Below the pieces are notes generated by a model, which was not told where the DNA came from, did no database searches, and saw only the letters and a list, made by a program, of their open reading frames with translations. A program made the position numbers and the translations under genes. 6,902 nucleotides of DNA from Lawsonibacter sp. Its GTDB lineage: Bacteria > Bacillota > Clostridia > Oscillospirales > Oscillospiraceae. Shown here one piece after another: positions 1 through 6,263 of this stretch; position 1 is the stretch's first letter; each line of letters opens with the position of its first letter. The DNA lies in assembly GCA_022798155.1 (NCBI GenBank), contig JAAWLY010000116.1, positions 1 through 6,902 on the forward strand, given 5' to 3'.

Positions 1-723
1 GAAGTACTCGGCGATGCTGGTGGCCACGCTGGGGCACTTCATCCGCAGCATGGCGGGCTGGTCGCTGGTGGCGACCACCAGCACCGAGCGGCGCATGCCC
101 TCCTCCCCTAGGTCCTTCTGCATGAACTCCAGCACCTCGCGGCCGCGCTCGCCCACCAGGGCGATAACGTTGATGTCCGCCTTTACGTTTTTGGCGATCA
201 TGCCCATCAAGGTGGATTTGCCCACGCCGGAGCCGGCGAAGATGCCGATACGCTGGCCCTTGCCGATGGTGAGCAGGCTGTCGATGGCCTTCACCCCGAA
301 CTCCATCCGCTCCCGGATAGGCGGGCGGGCCATGGGATTGATGTAGGAGCTGTCCACAGAGAAGGTGTCGCCCCGCTGGAAAGGCTCCAGCCCGTCGATG
401 GGCTGGCCCAACGCGTTGATCACCCGCCCCCGCAGAAAGGGCCCCACTGGAAGGGTAAGCCGCTTGCCGGTATTGCGGACAAAGTTGCCCGCGGAAATCC
501 CGCTCATGTTGGCGTATGGCATGAGTAGGATATGGTCGTTTTTGAAGCCCACCACCTCGGCGGGAATCTGGCCGCCGGATTCGTTGGAGTAGATGCGGCA
601 GATGTCGCCGATGGCGGCCCGGCCGCCGGAGGCCTCGATGGACATGCCCACGATATTCTCAATTTTCCCCGTCCGGCCCACCGTCTCGGCGGAGCGGACG
701 GCGGGAATCAGCTCTCGAAACAC
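1..723 (-). CDS. fliI: Flagellar export ATPase FliI, N-terminal 241 residues (partial)
   Basis: ATPase of the flagellar type III export apparatus. It acts as a hexamer at the cytoplasmic face of the basal body and helps unfold and deliver export substrates. The visible part has the N-terminal beta-barrel (about residues 15-90), then the start of the RecA/F1-type ATPase domain. The Walker A loop AGSGVGKST lies at residues 163-171, and GERGREV at 191-197 carries the glutamate that is catalytic in this family. The family usually has about 435-440 residues, so roughly 200 are off the left edge, including Walker B. The start is GTG at 723, with AGGAGAG (733-739) nine bases upstream; the next ATG (codon 27) would cut into the conserved barrel. 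It follows fliH by 16 bases. Identity is secure; the exact start is slightly less so. Confidence 0.96.
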   Translation of the reverse strand, partial: MFRELIPAVRSAETVGRTGKIENIVGMSIEASGGRAAIGDICRIYSNESGGQIPAEVVGFKNDHILLMPYANMSGISAGNFVRNTGKRLTLPVGPFLRGRVINALGQPIDGLEPFQRGDTFSVDSSYINPMARPPIRERMEFGVKAIDSLLTIGKGQRIGIFAGSGVGKSTLMGMIAKNVKADINVIALVGERGREVLEFMQKDLGEEGMRRSVLVVATSDQPAMLRMKCPSVATSIAEYF

Positions 724-739
724 GTCCTAAGTCTCTCCT

Positions 740-1609
740 CTACTGGGGCCAGCGGCCCCCCATCTGGTCATAGAGCACATCCCGGATGTTGGACATCTGG
801 GTGGAGACGCTGGCGTCGACAATCTCCTCCGGCGTCTCCACAATGCAGGTGCCCCCCTCGTCGTCCCCCATGGGGACCACTTTGATGTGCTGGGACAAAG
901 CCCCCAGGGTGGTGGTCAGAGCGGGGGAAATCTGGGCCACCTGCCGGGCGTCGCAGCCGGAGATGTAGATGTGGACCCACTCCTGGCGCTTCATCCGCTC
1001 GGTGGCGGTCTGGATCATGCGGACGATCACCTCGCTGCTGCTTCTCAGGCTGACCCGCACCACCTTTTCTGCGATGGACAGGCACAGCTCCAGCAGCTCG
1101 TCCTGGCTTTGGAGGATCATCTCCTCCCGGGCCAGGGTGGCCTTTTCCAAAAAGGCCTGGACCTCTTTCTCCAGCCGGGCGGCGGTGGCCTCCCGGTCCC
1201 GCACCGAGTCGTCCATGGCCTTGGCGATGCCCTGGGCATAGCCCTCCCGGTAGCCTTCGTCCCGGGCTCCCGCCCGGATCTCCTCCTGCTCCCGCTCAGC
1301 CTGCTCCCGGGCCTGGTCCAGAAGCTGCTGGGCCTGCTCTCGGGCCTGGTTCATAATCAGCTCCGCCTGGAGCTGGGCGTAGTGGACGGGGGTGTCTTTC
1401 TTGGGCTCGTCGGGCTGCTCCGCCTCTTCGGGCGGGGCCTCCGGCTCCGTCTCCTCTCCGTCCACGGTGATATCCACCGGCTCGCGGGACACCTCCTCCG
1501 CCTCCAGGGGGCGGAACTCGTCCTCGCCCCCCATGAAGATGTCGTCGGCGTCAGGCGGGACATAGGCCTCGGCTTCGGGCTTCAGGAAGCTCTTCAGGAT
1601 ATTACGCAA
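740..1609 (-). CDS. fliH: Flagellar assembly protein FliH (export ATPase regulator)
   Basis: FliH dimers bind and restrain FliI and tether it to the export gate and C-ring, like the peripheral stalk of F-type ATPases. The 289-residue product has a short basic start (MRNILKSFLKPE), an acidic and proline-rich linker (about 17-73), and a Gln/Glu/Ala-rich predicted coiled coil (about 77-165). Within the coil, G119, G123 and G127 form the GxxxG repeat typical of FliH. The C-terminal domain (about 165-285) has GGTCIVETPEEIVDAS, matching the family signature GG..ET..G.IDAS. The acidic linker makes it somewhat long. The start is TTG at 1609, inside the end of fliG (8-base overlap TTGCGTAA), with AAAGGA (1618-1623) eight bases upstream; this implies translational coupling. 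Codon 26 is the first ATG but would remove the conserved basic N-terminus. Confidence 0.93.
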   Translation of the reverse strand: MRNILKSFLKPEAEAYVPPDADDIFMGGEDEFRPLEAEEVSREPVDITVDGEETEPEAPPEEAEQPDEPKKDTPVHYAQLQAELIMNQAREQAQQLLDQAREQAEREQEEIRAGARDEGYREGYAQGIAKAMDDSVRDREATAARLEKEVQAFLEKATLAREEMILQSQDELLELCLSIAEKVVRVSLRSSSEVIVRMIQTATERMKRQEWVHIYISGCDARQVAQISPALTTTLGALSQHIKVVPMGDDEGGTCIVETPEEIVDASVSTQMSNIRDVLYDQMGGRWPQ

Positions 1610-2618
1610 TGATATCGTCCTTTCCGCCCTTCAAAATTACAATCTCGTTCCGCTCCTCCAAATCGCGGATGACGCCCACAATGCGCTGCTGGGCGTCTTC
1701 CACGTCCTTCATGCGGACATTGGTGGTAACCTCCAGGTCGTCCCGGATGCTCTCGGCCATACGGGCGGACATGTTGGTAAACAGCTTGTTGGACACCTCG
1801 GCGTTGGCCGTCTTCAGGGCCAGCACCAGGTCTCTCGGGTCGCAGTCCCGGACGAAGCGCTGCACGGAGCGGTCGTCCATGGTGATGATGTCCTCGAATA
1901 CAAACATCCGCTTGCGGATCTCGTCGGCCAGCTCGGCATTGTGCTCGGCCAGGCCGTCGAAGATGGACTTCTCGCTGGAGCGGTCCAGGTTGTTCATGAT
2001 GCCCGCCACATAGTCGATGCCGCCCACCTTGACGTTGGACTGGGTGATGATGCTGGAGAACTTCCGCTCCATCTCCGCCTCAATGGTCTTGATGGCGGTG
2101 GGGGAGGCGCTCTCCATGGTGGCGATGGCCTCTACCACCTTAACCTGGCGGCGGGGCTCCAGCTGTTCGATGACGCCCGCCGCCTTGTCCGGGTCCACGT
2201 AGGACAGCACCAGGGCCATGGTCTGGGGACGCTCGTTTTGCAGTGCGGAGAAGAGGGACTTCACGTCCGCCTTGTTCAGGAAGGCGAACTCGCGGGTCTT
2301 GAGGGACTTGGTCACCTTCTCCAGCAGGGCCATGGCGGTCTGGTTGCCGAAGGCCTTCTCCAGCACCGACCGGGCGTACTCCAGGCCGCCCTCGGTGACC
2401 GCCTTGCTGGTCATACAGTTCTGGTAGAACTCGGTGAGCACTTCTTCGGTCTTTTCCGAGTCCAGCATTCCCAGCCGGGCCACCTCCAGGGTCAGGGACT
2501 CTACATCCTCCGGCTCCATAAATTGGTACAGGCTGGAGGCCTTATCCGCGCCCAGGGAGACGATGACGGCGGCGGCCTTTTGGGGGTATGTCAATTCAAC
2601 CTTTGCCGTTTCAGCCAT
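1602..2618 (-). CDS. fliG: Flagellar motor switch protein FliG
   Basis: Rotor component that joins the MS ring (FliF) to the C-ring and contacts the stator to generate torque. With the start chosen here it has 338 residues, the same as the Bacillus protein as I recall it. The N-terminal FliF-binding domain is about residues 1-100. A middle domain carries ERPQ at 129-132 (family EHPQ motif), followed by a GG linker near 199-200 and MFVF at 238-241. The torque helix has K269, R286, D293, D294 and R302, which align by spacing with the functional charged residues K264, R281, D288, D289 and R297 of E. coli FliG. An ATG at 2624 is also in frame, but it directly abuts AGGAGAGG (2625-2632). The ATG at 2618 has a proper six-base spacer and gives an 8-base overlap with fliF (ATGGCTGA), so it is preferred. 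Confidence 0.96.
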   Translation of the reverse strand: MAETAKVELTYPQKAAAVIVSLGADKASSLYQFMEPEDVESLTLEVARLGMLDSEKTEEVLTEFYQNCMTSKAVTEGGLEYARSVLEKAFGNQTAMALLEKVTKSLKTREFAFLNKADVKSLFSALQNERPQTMALVLSYVDPDKAAGVIEQLEPRRQVKVVEAIATMESASPTAIKTIEAEMERKFSSIITQSNVKVGGIDYVAGIMNNLDRSSEKSIFDGLAEHNAELADEIRKRMFVFEDIITMDDRSVQRFVRDCDPRDLVLALKTANAEVSNKLFTNMSARMAESIRDDLEVTTNVRMKDVEDAQQRIVGVIRDLEERNEIVILKGGKDDIIA

Positions 2619-4245
2619 TGTCATCCTCTCCTCTCAGCCAAGCCTTCACCATCTGAGCGGCGACCTCCGGGTTGTTCTGGACGAACTGCCGGACGACCTT
2701 ACGCAGCTCCATGCTCTTCTCGGTGTTGACCTCCATAATATCGGCTCCGCCGGTGGGCGCCGCTGCTGCCGCTGCCGCGGCCGCCTCGGCCGCCGCCAGG
2801 GCCTCGGCCGCCTGCATCTCCTCCTCCAGGGCCTGCTGCTGGGCCAAGCGCTTCTTCTTCGCCTTGCCGCGCAGGATCAGGATGATAATCAACAGGAGGA
2901 TGAACAGAATCAGGCCGCCGATGGCCGCGTAGAGGACGTAGTCAGGCACGCCGGCCAGGATGCCGCCGGGCAGGTCGGGTCCGGCAGGAGTGGGATCATA
3001 GAAGGGGGCGATAAGCACAGAGACATGATTTTCCGGGTTCTCGCCGCCGATGCCCGAGGCGGTGGCCGCCTGGGCCCGGATGGCCTCGGTGGTTACCGAG
3101 CCGGCGTTGTCGCTGTTCTGGTTGATGGTCACCGCCACCTGCACGTCGGTGATGGTAAAGGCCAGCCCCTCCTCCTGCTGGGTGGTGGTGTTCAGGTGAA
3201 GATCCCGGTCCCCCTGGCCGCCGGCGTAGTTCTCATCGCCGGTCAGGTCGGTGTCCAGATCGGGGTAGTAGGGCAGGTCGGAGTTGGTGGTGGTACCCGG
3301 GGTACCCCCCACCGGCTCGGTGCCGTCTCGGATGATCTCCCACAGCCAGTGGTCGGTGCCGATCAGGCCGCCCCCGGGCACCGAGCCCACGGGCTGCTCA
3401 TAGGTGGTCTTGTCGATCACCTTGCGGTTCACGTCCACCACGGTGCTTACCGAAACCGTGATATTGCCCGGACCATAGATGGGCTCCAGCACCTGGAGCA
3501 CCTGGCTGCGCACCTGATTGCTGATCTGCTCCTGGTACTGCACTTTCAGGGCGCTGGCCTCGCTGATGCTGTCGGTGGTATTGTTCTGTGAATATGTATT
3601 GCCCAAAGTGTCGCCGATGGTCACGTTGGAAATCTCCAGGCCCGAGATACTGTAGCTCACCAGGTTGCGGATGGCCTCTACCACCCCGGAGCTCAGGGGC
3701 TTGCTGGTAGTGGGGGTGATGGTCACCGTGGCGGTGGCCGGGGTGGCCACCGGATCCAGCACGTAGATGCGCTCGGTGCCCGGGCTGATGGTCACGCTGG
3801 CCTCCTGCACCCCCTCGAAGGTGCGGATGATGGCCTCCAGCTTTTGGGTCTGGGCGATGAGCCAGGCCCGCTCCTGCTCCTGGCTGGAGCCGCCGCTGTG
3901 GCTGTCCAGATACTCATACAGAAAGCCGGAGTTCAGGTTGCCCGACAGGGCCAGCTGGCCCTGGAGCCCCTGGGCTCTCCCCTTGGGCACCAGCACCTTG
4001 TCCCCTTGAATCTGATAGTCCGTTACCCCGTTGTTGCCCAGGAACTGCGCCACATTGCTGATCTCGCTGGCGTTCAGTCCGCCCTGGAGCAGCTCGTATT
4101 CGGTGCGGTTGAGCAGCAGCACCGCCGCAATCACCAGAACCAGAATAACCCCGGCACAAACACCCAGCAGGATGCGCACCTTTTTGTTCAGTTTTGCAAA
4201 AAAGCTTTTGATTTTTTCCCAAAAGCCCTTTAGTTTCGTCTGCAA
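2611..4245 (-). CDS. fliF: Flagellar MS-ring protein FliF
   Basis: FliF oligomerises into the MS ring in the cytoplasmic membrane, the base for the rod, switch and export gate. The 544-residue product has a basic N-terminus and a first membrane helix at about 25-45. Ring-building motifs of the YscJ/FliF type follow (about 47-205), with a third extracytoplasmic region (about 230-430) that includes a Gly/Pro/Thr-rich collar segment (about 285-350). The second membrane helix is at about 435-458, followed by a KAKKKR stop-transfer cluster. An Ala-rich linker (479-496) precedes the C-terminal FliG-binding tail, where NNPEVAAQMVKAWLRG is the diagnostic motif. The start is TTG at 4245, seven bases after GGAGGG; no ATG lies nearby. 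Length is normal for the family. Confidence 0.96.
   Translation of the reverse strand: MQTKLKGFWEKIKSFFAKLNKKVRILLGVCAGVILVLVIAAVLLLNRTEYELLQGGLNASEISNVAQFLGNNGVTDYQIQGDKVLVPKGRAQGLQGQLALSGNLNSGFLYEYLDSHSGGSSQEQERAWLIAQTQKLEAIIRTFEGVQEASVTISPGTERIYVLDPVATPATATVTITPTTSKPLSSGVVEAIRNLVSYSISGLEISNVTIGDTLGNTYSQNNTTDSISEASALKVQYQEQISNQVRSQVLQVLEPIYGPGNITVSVSTVVDVNRKVIDKTTYEQPVGSVPGGGLIGTDHWLWEIIRDGTEPVGGTPGTTTNSDLPYYPDLDTDLTGDENYAGGQGDRDLHLNTTTQQEEGLAFTITDVQVAVTINQNSDNAGSVTTEAIRAQAATASGIGGENPENHVSVLIAPFYDPTPAGPDLPGGILAGVPDYVLYAAIGGLILFILLLIIILILRGKAKKKRLAQQQALEEEMQAAEALAAAEAAAAAAAAAPTGGADIMEVNTEKSMELRKVVRQFVQNNPEVAAQMVKAWLRGEDDNG
2625..2632 (-). promoter_or_regulatory. Ribosome-binding site that decides the fliG start
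   Basis: AGGAGAGG within the end of fliF abuts the ATG at 2624 but lies six bases before the ATG at 2618. The spacing favours the second ATG, so FliG begins MAETAKVE. Confidence 0.7.
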
Positions 4246-4252
4246 CTTGGAT

Positions 4253-4258
4253 CCCTCC
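4253..4258 (-). promoter_or_regulatory. Ribosome-binding site that fixes the fliF TTG start
   Basis: GGAGGG on the minus strand lies seven bases before the TTG at 4245. There is no ATG or GTG near, and the encoded basic N-terminus before the first membrane helix fits FliF. This decides the start. Confidence 0.75.
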
Positions 4259-4287
4259 GGCCTGTTATCTCACGCAAGCGCCCACGC

Positions 4288-4593
4288 TTACAGGGAAATG
4301 CGCATCAATTCGTTGTAGGCATCCAGCGCCTTGTTCCGCATTTCCATCAGCAGCAGTGCCGAGGTGGTGGCCTTGCTGATGGCCAGGTTCAGCTCCGCCG
4401 GGTTGTCGATCAGCCCCACAGACAGCTGATACTCCAGGTTGACCTGCTCCTGGTTGGTCTCGCGCACATTTTGGATGGCCTGGCGGAACACATCCGCAAA
4501 CAGAGTGCCGGCAGGGGCGGACTGTGCGGCGTCAGCCCCTTCGACCGGGGTGCTCCACAGCGGGGCGATGGATTGAATGGGAGTAAATTCCAT
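4288..4593 (-). CDS. fliE: Flagellar hook-basal body complex protein FliE
   Basis: Small rod-base protein that links the MS ring to the proximal rod and is exported early through the flagellar type III gate. At 101 residues it has the usual length. The N-terminal 30 residues are variable, then FADVFRQAIQNVRETN (32-47) begins the helical core. The C-terminal half has the family pattern ending in MEMRNKALDAYNELMRISL (83-101), matching the usual R.K...AY.E.MR terminus. The ATG at 4593 has AGGAGGT (4601-4607) seven bases upstream. fliE is separated from flgC by 135 bases and from fliF by 42 bases; the second gap holds a small AAGCG-TGGG-CGCTT hairpin right after the stop. Confidence 0.95.
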   Translation of the reverse strand: MEFTPIQSIAPLWSTPVEGADAAQSAPAGTLFADVFRQAIQNVRETNQEQVNLEYQLSVGLIDNPAELNLAISKATTSALLLMEMRNKALDAYNELMRISL

Positions 4594-4728
4594 GGCAATG
4601 ACCTCCTGAACAGGGCAAAATGCCCCTTTATTGCATTATCCCAAAACGCAAATCCAGGCCAGACTAAATTCTTTGCCTTTGGGCTCCTTACCGCCGGGCA
4701 AAAACTCAACCTGACCTAGAGCGAAAAT

Positions 4729-5193
4729 TTACTTGCCGATCTCCATTCCTTTGGAGAGCAGGCTCTTCAAAAGATTAAACGCTGTGACATTGGCGCTGTA
4801 CGCCTGACTGGCCGCCATGCCGTCCGTAATCTCTTTTACCAGGTCTACGTTGGGCAGCTCCACGTATCCATCCTCATTAGCGTCCGGGTCCTCCGGGTCG
4901 TACTTCAGCTTGAAGTCGGAGGGGTCCTCCGCCACCTCCACGACCCGCACGCCAGGCACCCGCTGGCTGGCAAGCCGTCCGCCCTGGCCGTAGCGCGTGC
5001 GGTCCAGCACGTCGCGGAAGCGGCCCGTCCCGTTATCCGCCTGGAACACAACCACCTTTCTGCGGTAGGGGCCCTCGCCGTTCTCCGTTCGGGTGGTGTT
5101 CATGTTGACAATGTTCTCGGAAATAATGTCTAACCGCTGCTGCTGCGCGGTGAAACCGGAACCGATGATGTCGATAGCGCCTACAAAGGCCAT
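4729..5193 (-). CDS. flgC: Flagellar basal-body rod protein FlgC
   Basis: Proximal rod subunit, exported and assembled between MS ring and hook. The 154-residue product has the N-terminal rod/hook motif IDIIGSGFTAQQQRLDIISE (7-26), followed by NIVNMNTTRT and PYRRKVVVF. At the C-terminus, ELPNVDLVKEITDGMAA leads into AYSANVTAFNLLKSLLSKGM and ends EIGK, typical of FlgC. The start is ATG at 5193, seven bases after GGAGGG (5201-5206). An upstream in-frame TTG at 5208 overlaps that ribosome-binding site and is not credible. It lies 77 bases after flgB; that gap shows no other gene. Confidence 0.96.
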   Translation of the reverse strand: MAFVGAIDIIGSGFTAQQQRLDIISENIVNMNTTRTENGEGPYRRKVVVFQADNGTGRFRDVLDRTRYGQGGRLASQRVPGVRVVEVAEDPSDFKLKYDPEDPDANEDGYVELPNVDLVKEITDGMAASQAYSANVTAFNLLKSLLSKGMEIGK

Positions 5194-5270
5194 ACGCGCT
5201 CCCTCCAATAATGTTCGTATTCAATGAGGCGCACTTAAAAAGTCCGCCAAAACCGGAAATTCAGCCGCCC

Positions 5271-5672
5271 TTACTGTCCCCGGATCAGGGTGCGCATCAG
5301 GGACAGGTTGCTGTTGATGGCGTCCATGGTGTATTGCATCTGCAGGGCGTTTCGGGTGGCCTCCAGCTCCTGCTCGGCGATGTTCACGCCGTTGTCGTCC
5401 ATCCGGGTGCTCTCATACTCGGCCACGTGGACCTGGGGCTGGGAGGTGTCGATGGCGGAGCGCACCGACATCAGCGTTTTGCCCTTCTTCTCAGAGTTCA
5501 GCACCGCCGTGCGGATACGGGAGCGCAGCGCCTCCTCGAAGGTGACATATTTCGTCTTGTAGTTGGGTGTTTCCGCGTTAACGATGTTATCGTTGATGAC
5601 ATTCTGCTTGGTCCACTGAAAGTTCATCGCCCGCTCCAGCATCATCAGGGAGTTTGTATACAGCATAGACAT
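5271..5672 (-). CDS. flgB: Flagellar basal-body rod protein FlgB
   Basis: Proximal rod subunit and first gene of the basal-body operon. The 133-residue product has the usual FlgB length. Its N-terminal motif NIVNAETPNYK (29-39) is the rod-protein signature N(I/L).N..TP.YK. The segment around R90 (STRMDDNGVNIAEQELE) and the C-terminal helix with QMQYTMDAINSNLSLMRTLI match the family. The frame stays open 29 codons further upstream, through the promoter region. The ATG at 5672 is chosen because GAGGAGGAG (5679-5687) sits six bases before it and the conserved sequence begins there. Its mRNA leader from the nearest promoter would be about 30 bases. Confidence 0.95.
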   Translation of the reverse strand: MSMLYTNSLMMLERAMNFQWTKQNVINDNIVNAETPNYKTKYVTFEEALRSRIRTAVLNSEKKGKTLMSVRSAIDTSQPQVHVAEYESTRMDDNGVNIAEQELEATRNALQMQYTMDAINSNLSLMRTLIRGQ

Positions 5673-5708
5673 AGGGGGCTCCTCCTCATTTCGAGAGCAG
5701 TGTGAATA

Positions 5709-5737
5709 ATCATAACATGGTTTTATGGAAAAGGCAA
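5709..5737 (-). promoter_or_regulatory. Sigma-A-type promoter proximal to flgB
   Basis: On the minus strand, TTGCCT (5732-5737) is followed after 17 bases by TATGAT (5709-5714). TG one base before the -10 gives an extended -10 element. The predicted start point near 5702 would give a leader of about 30 bases ending in the strong flgB ribosome-binding site. The -35 matches consensus at four of six bases and the -10 at five of six. Spacing is optimal. Confidence 0.6.
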
Positions 5738-5809
5738 GCCCAGCCGTTTGACTTTTCACAGCTTCTTGACGGCCTTTTCACCTTGCGGCAGCGCCGCGCA
5801 CACATGCTT

Positions 5810-5838
5810 ATTATAGCTCACTTTCCTTGATATTGCAA
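5810..5838 (-). promoter_or_regulatory. Sigma-A-type promoter distal to flgB
   Basis: On the minus strand, TTGCAA (5833-5838) is followed after exactly 17 bases by a perfect TATAAT (5810-5815). The predicted start point near 5803 lies about 130 bases before flgB. The transcript would carry a GCGGC-GCT-GCCGC hairpin (5785-5797) and would read through the proximal promoter. This is the best -10 in the window. Confidence 0.6.
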
Positions 5839-5917
5839 GCCATTGGGCGAATATATTCTTTTGAAATTTTGGCCCGCTTCTTGTAGAATCTGACTGCCGC
5901 GTTTTTCCAGTTGGACC

Positions 5918-5936
5918 CGCCCAGCTCTGCTGGGCG
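5918..5936. repeat. Perfect 8-bp-stem hairpin
   Basis: CGCCCAGC (5918-5925), a three-base loop, then GCTGGGCG (5929-5936) form a GC-rich perfect stem. It lies two bases outside the left end of the long inverted repeat. On the plus strand it is followed by CTGTTTG, a poor T-tract; on the minus strand by GGTCC. It is therefore not a convincing intrinsic terminator in either direction, but would be a very stable RNA hairpin. Confidence 0.6.
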
Positions 5937-5938
5937 CT

Positions 5939-6086
5939 GTTTGAAAAATGGAAGCATGCTCAACGACGAGGGATTTCGCCGCCAGGCAAACACAATTTTT
6001 CCCAGGAATACTGGATGCATTTCAAGAAAAATCGGGAAGCATGGGGACGAAAGATCCGTCGTTTGGCGTTTTGACATTTTTCAAAC
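5939..6086. repeat. Long imperfect inverted repeat
   Basis: The outer 12 bases are a perfect inverted pair: GTTTGAAAAATG at 5939-5950 and its complement CATTTTTCAAAC at 6075-6086. Going inward on the same symmetry axis (6012.5), AACGACG (5962-5968) pairs with CGTCGTT (6057-6063), and further in ATTTTTC (5995-6001) matches GAAAAAT (6026-6032) with a shift of two bases. By hand alignment about two thirds of each 62-base arm is matched. The centre holds a CCAG-GAATA-CTGG mini-hairpin (6002-6014). Nothing coding explains it. Confidence 0.7.
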
Positions 6087-6099
6087 GAGCCCTAATGAT
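6071..6099 (+). promoter_or_regulatory. Plus-strand promoter-like sequence pointing at csrA
   Basis: A perfect TTGACA (6071-6076) is followed after 17 bases by AATGAT (6094-6099, four of six matches). No plausible coding sequence lies downstream on this strand. A transcript would run through several hairpins and meet the T-rich hairpin at 6221-6263, giving an RNA of about 155 bases. Support is sequence pattern only. Confidence 0.25.
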
Positions 6100-6106
6100 A
6101 ATTTAT

Positions 6107-6135
6107 AGGATACAGCATATTTCCGCCAATTGCAA
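6107..6135 (-). promoter_or_regulatory. Weaker candidate promoter upstream of the inverted repeat
   Basis: On the minus strand, TTGCAA (6130-6135) is followed after 17 bases by TATCCT (6107-6112). TTGGCG with TATAAA (6102-6107) overlaps it at a 16-base spacing. Transcription from here would place the long inverted repeat (5939-6086) almost at the 5' end of a flgB leader of about 430 bases. In AT-rich intergenic DNA such matches can arise by chance. Confidence 0.3.
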
Positions 6136-6220
6136 TGGTAATTTTAGTAAAAATATCCCCGGGGCAACCTGTGCTTTTACGCTTTCCCTCGAAAAAGTAC
6201 CCATTTTCCCCTTTTTGGAC

Positions 6221-6263
6221 AAAAGGAGGCCAAACACGCTGCCGCATTCAGCCTCTCTTTTTT
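6221..6263. terminator. Terminator-like hairpin after csrA, possibly bidirectional
   Basis: AAAAGGAGGC (6221-6230) and GCCTCTCTTTT (6251-6261) form an inverted repeat with one bulged base and a 20-base loop. Read from csrA (minus strand) it starts right after the stop codon and ends in CCTTTTG. Read on the plus strand it ends in a run of six T (6258-6263). The loop is large for an intrinsic terminator, so strength is uncertain; the T-run is better for plus-strand transcripts. Confidence 0.35.

Larger units (their letters stand above)
5673..6261. other. Non-coding region between csrA and flgB
   Basis: This 589-base stretch is visibly AT-richer than the flanking genes and holds no convincing gene. 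Reading towards flgB it contains: a terminator-like hairpin after csrA (6221-6261); a hairpin with a 5-nt TGGAC loop on the plus strand (6210-6226); an 11-bp-arm imperfect hairpin (6171-6181 with 6190-6200); a possible minus-strand promoter (6107-6135); a plus-strand promoter-like sequence (6071-6099); a long imperfect inverted repeat (5939-6086); a perfect 8-bp-stem hairpin (5918-5936); and two good tandem promoters (5810-5838 and 5709-5737). I found no sigma-28 (TAAA-N15-GCCGATAA) promoter and no recognisable c-di-GMP riboswitch core. Confidence 0.8.

Noticed and set aside
2434..3591. Long plus-strand open frame opposite fliF and fliG
   Set aside because: It is antisense to two clear flagellar genes and consists of Gly/Leu/His/Val-rich low-complexity sequence, typical of the shadow of a GC-rich gene.
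5194..5208. flgC starting at the in-frame TTG at 5208
   Set aside because: The TTG overlaps the GGAGGG ribosome-binding site that properly serves the ATG at 5193.
5811..6077. Minus-strand open frame of 88 codons between csrA and flgB
   Set aside because: No ribosome-binding site before its ATG, no recognisable domain, it runs through half of the inverted repeat, and its stop lies inside the TATAAT of a good promoter.
5673..6261. c-di-GMP riboswitch upstream of flgB, as known in Clostridioides difficile
   Set aside because: I looked for the conserved GEMM-I core on the minus strand and did not find it; the resemblance of AGCACAGGTTGCC to its 5' part is superficial.
5673..6261. Sigma-28 flagellar promoter
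   Set aside because: No GCCGATAA-like -10 with a TAAA box at the right spacing is present on the minus strand.
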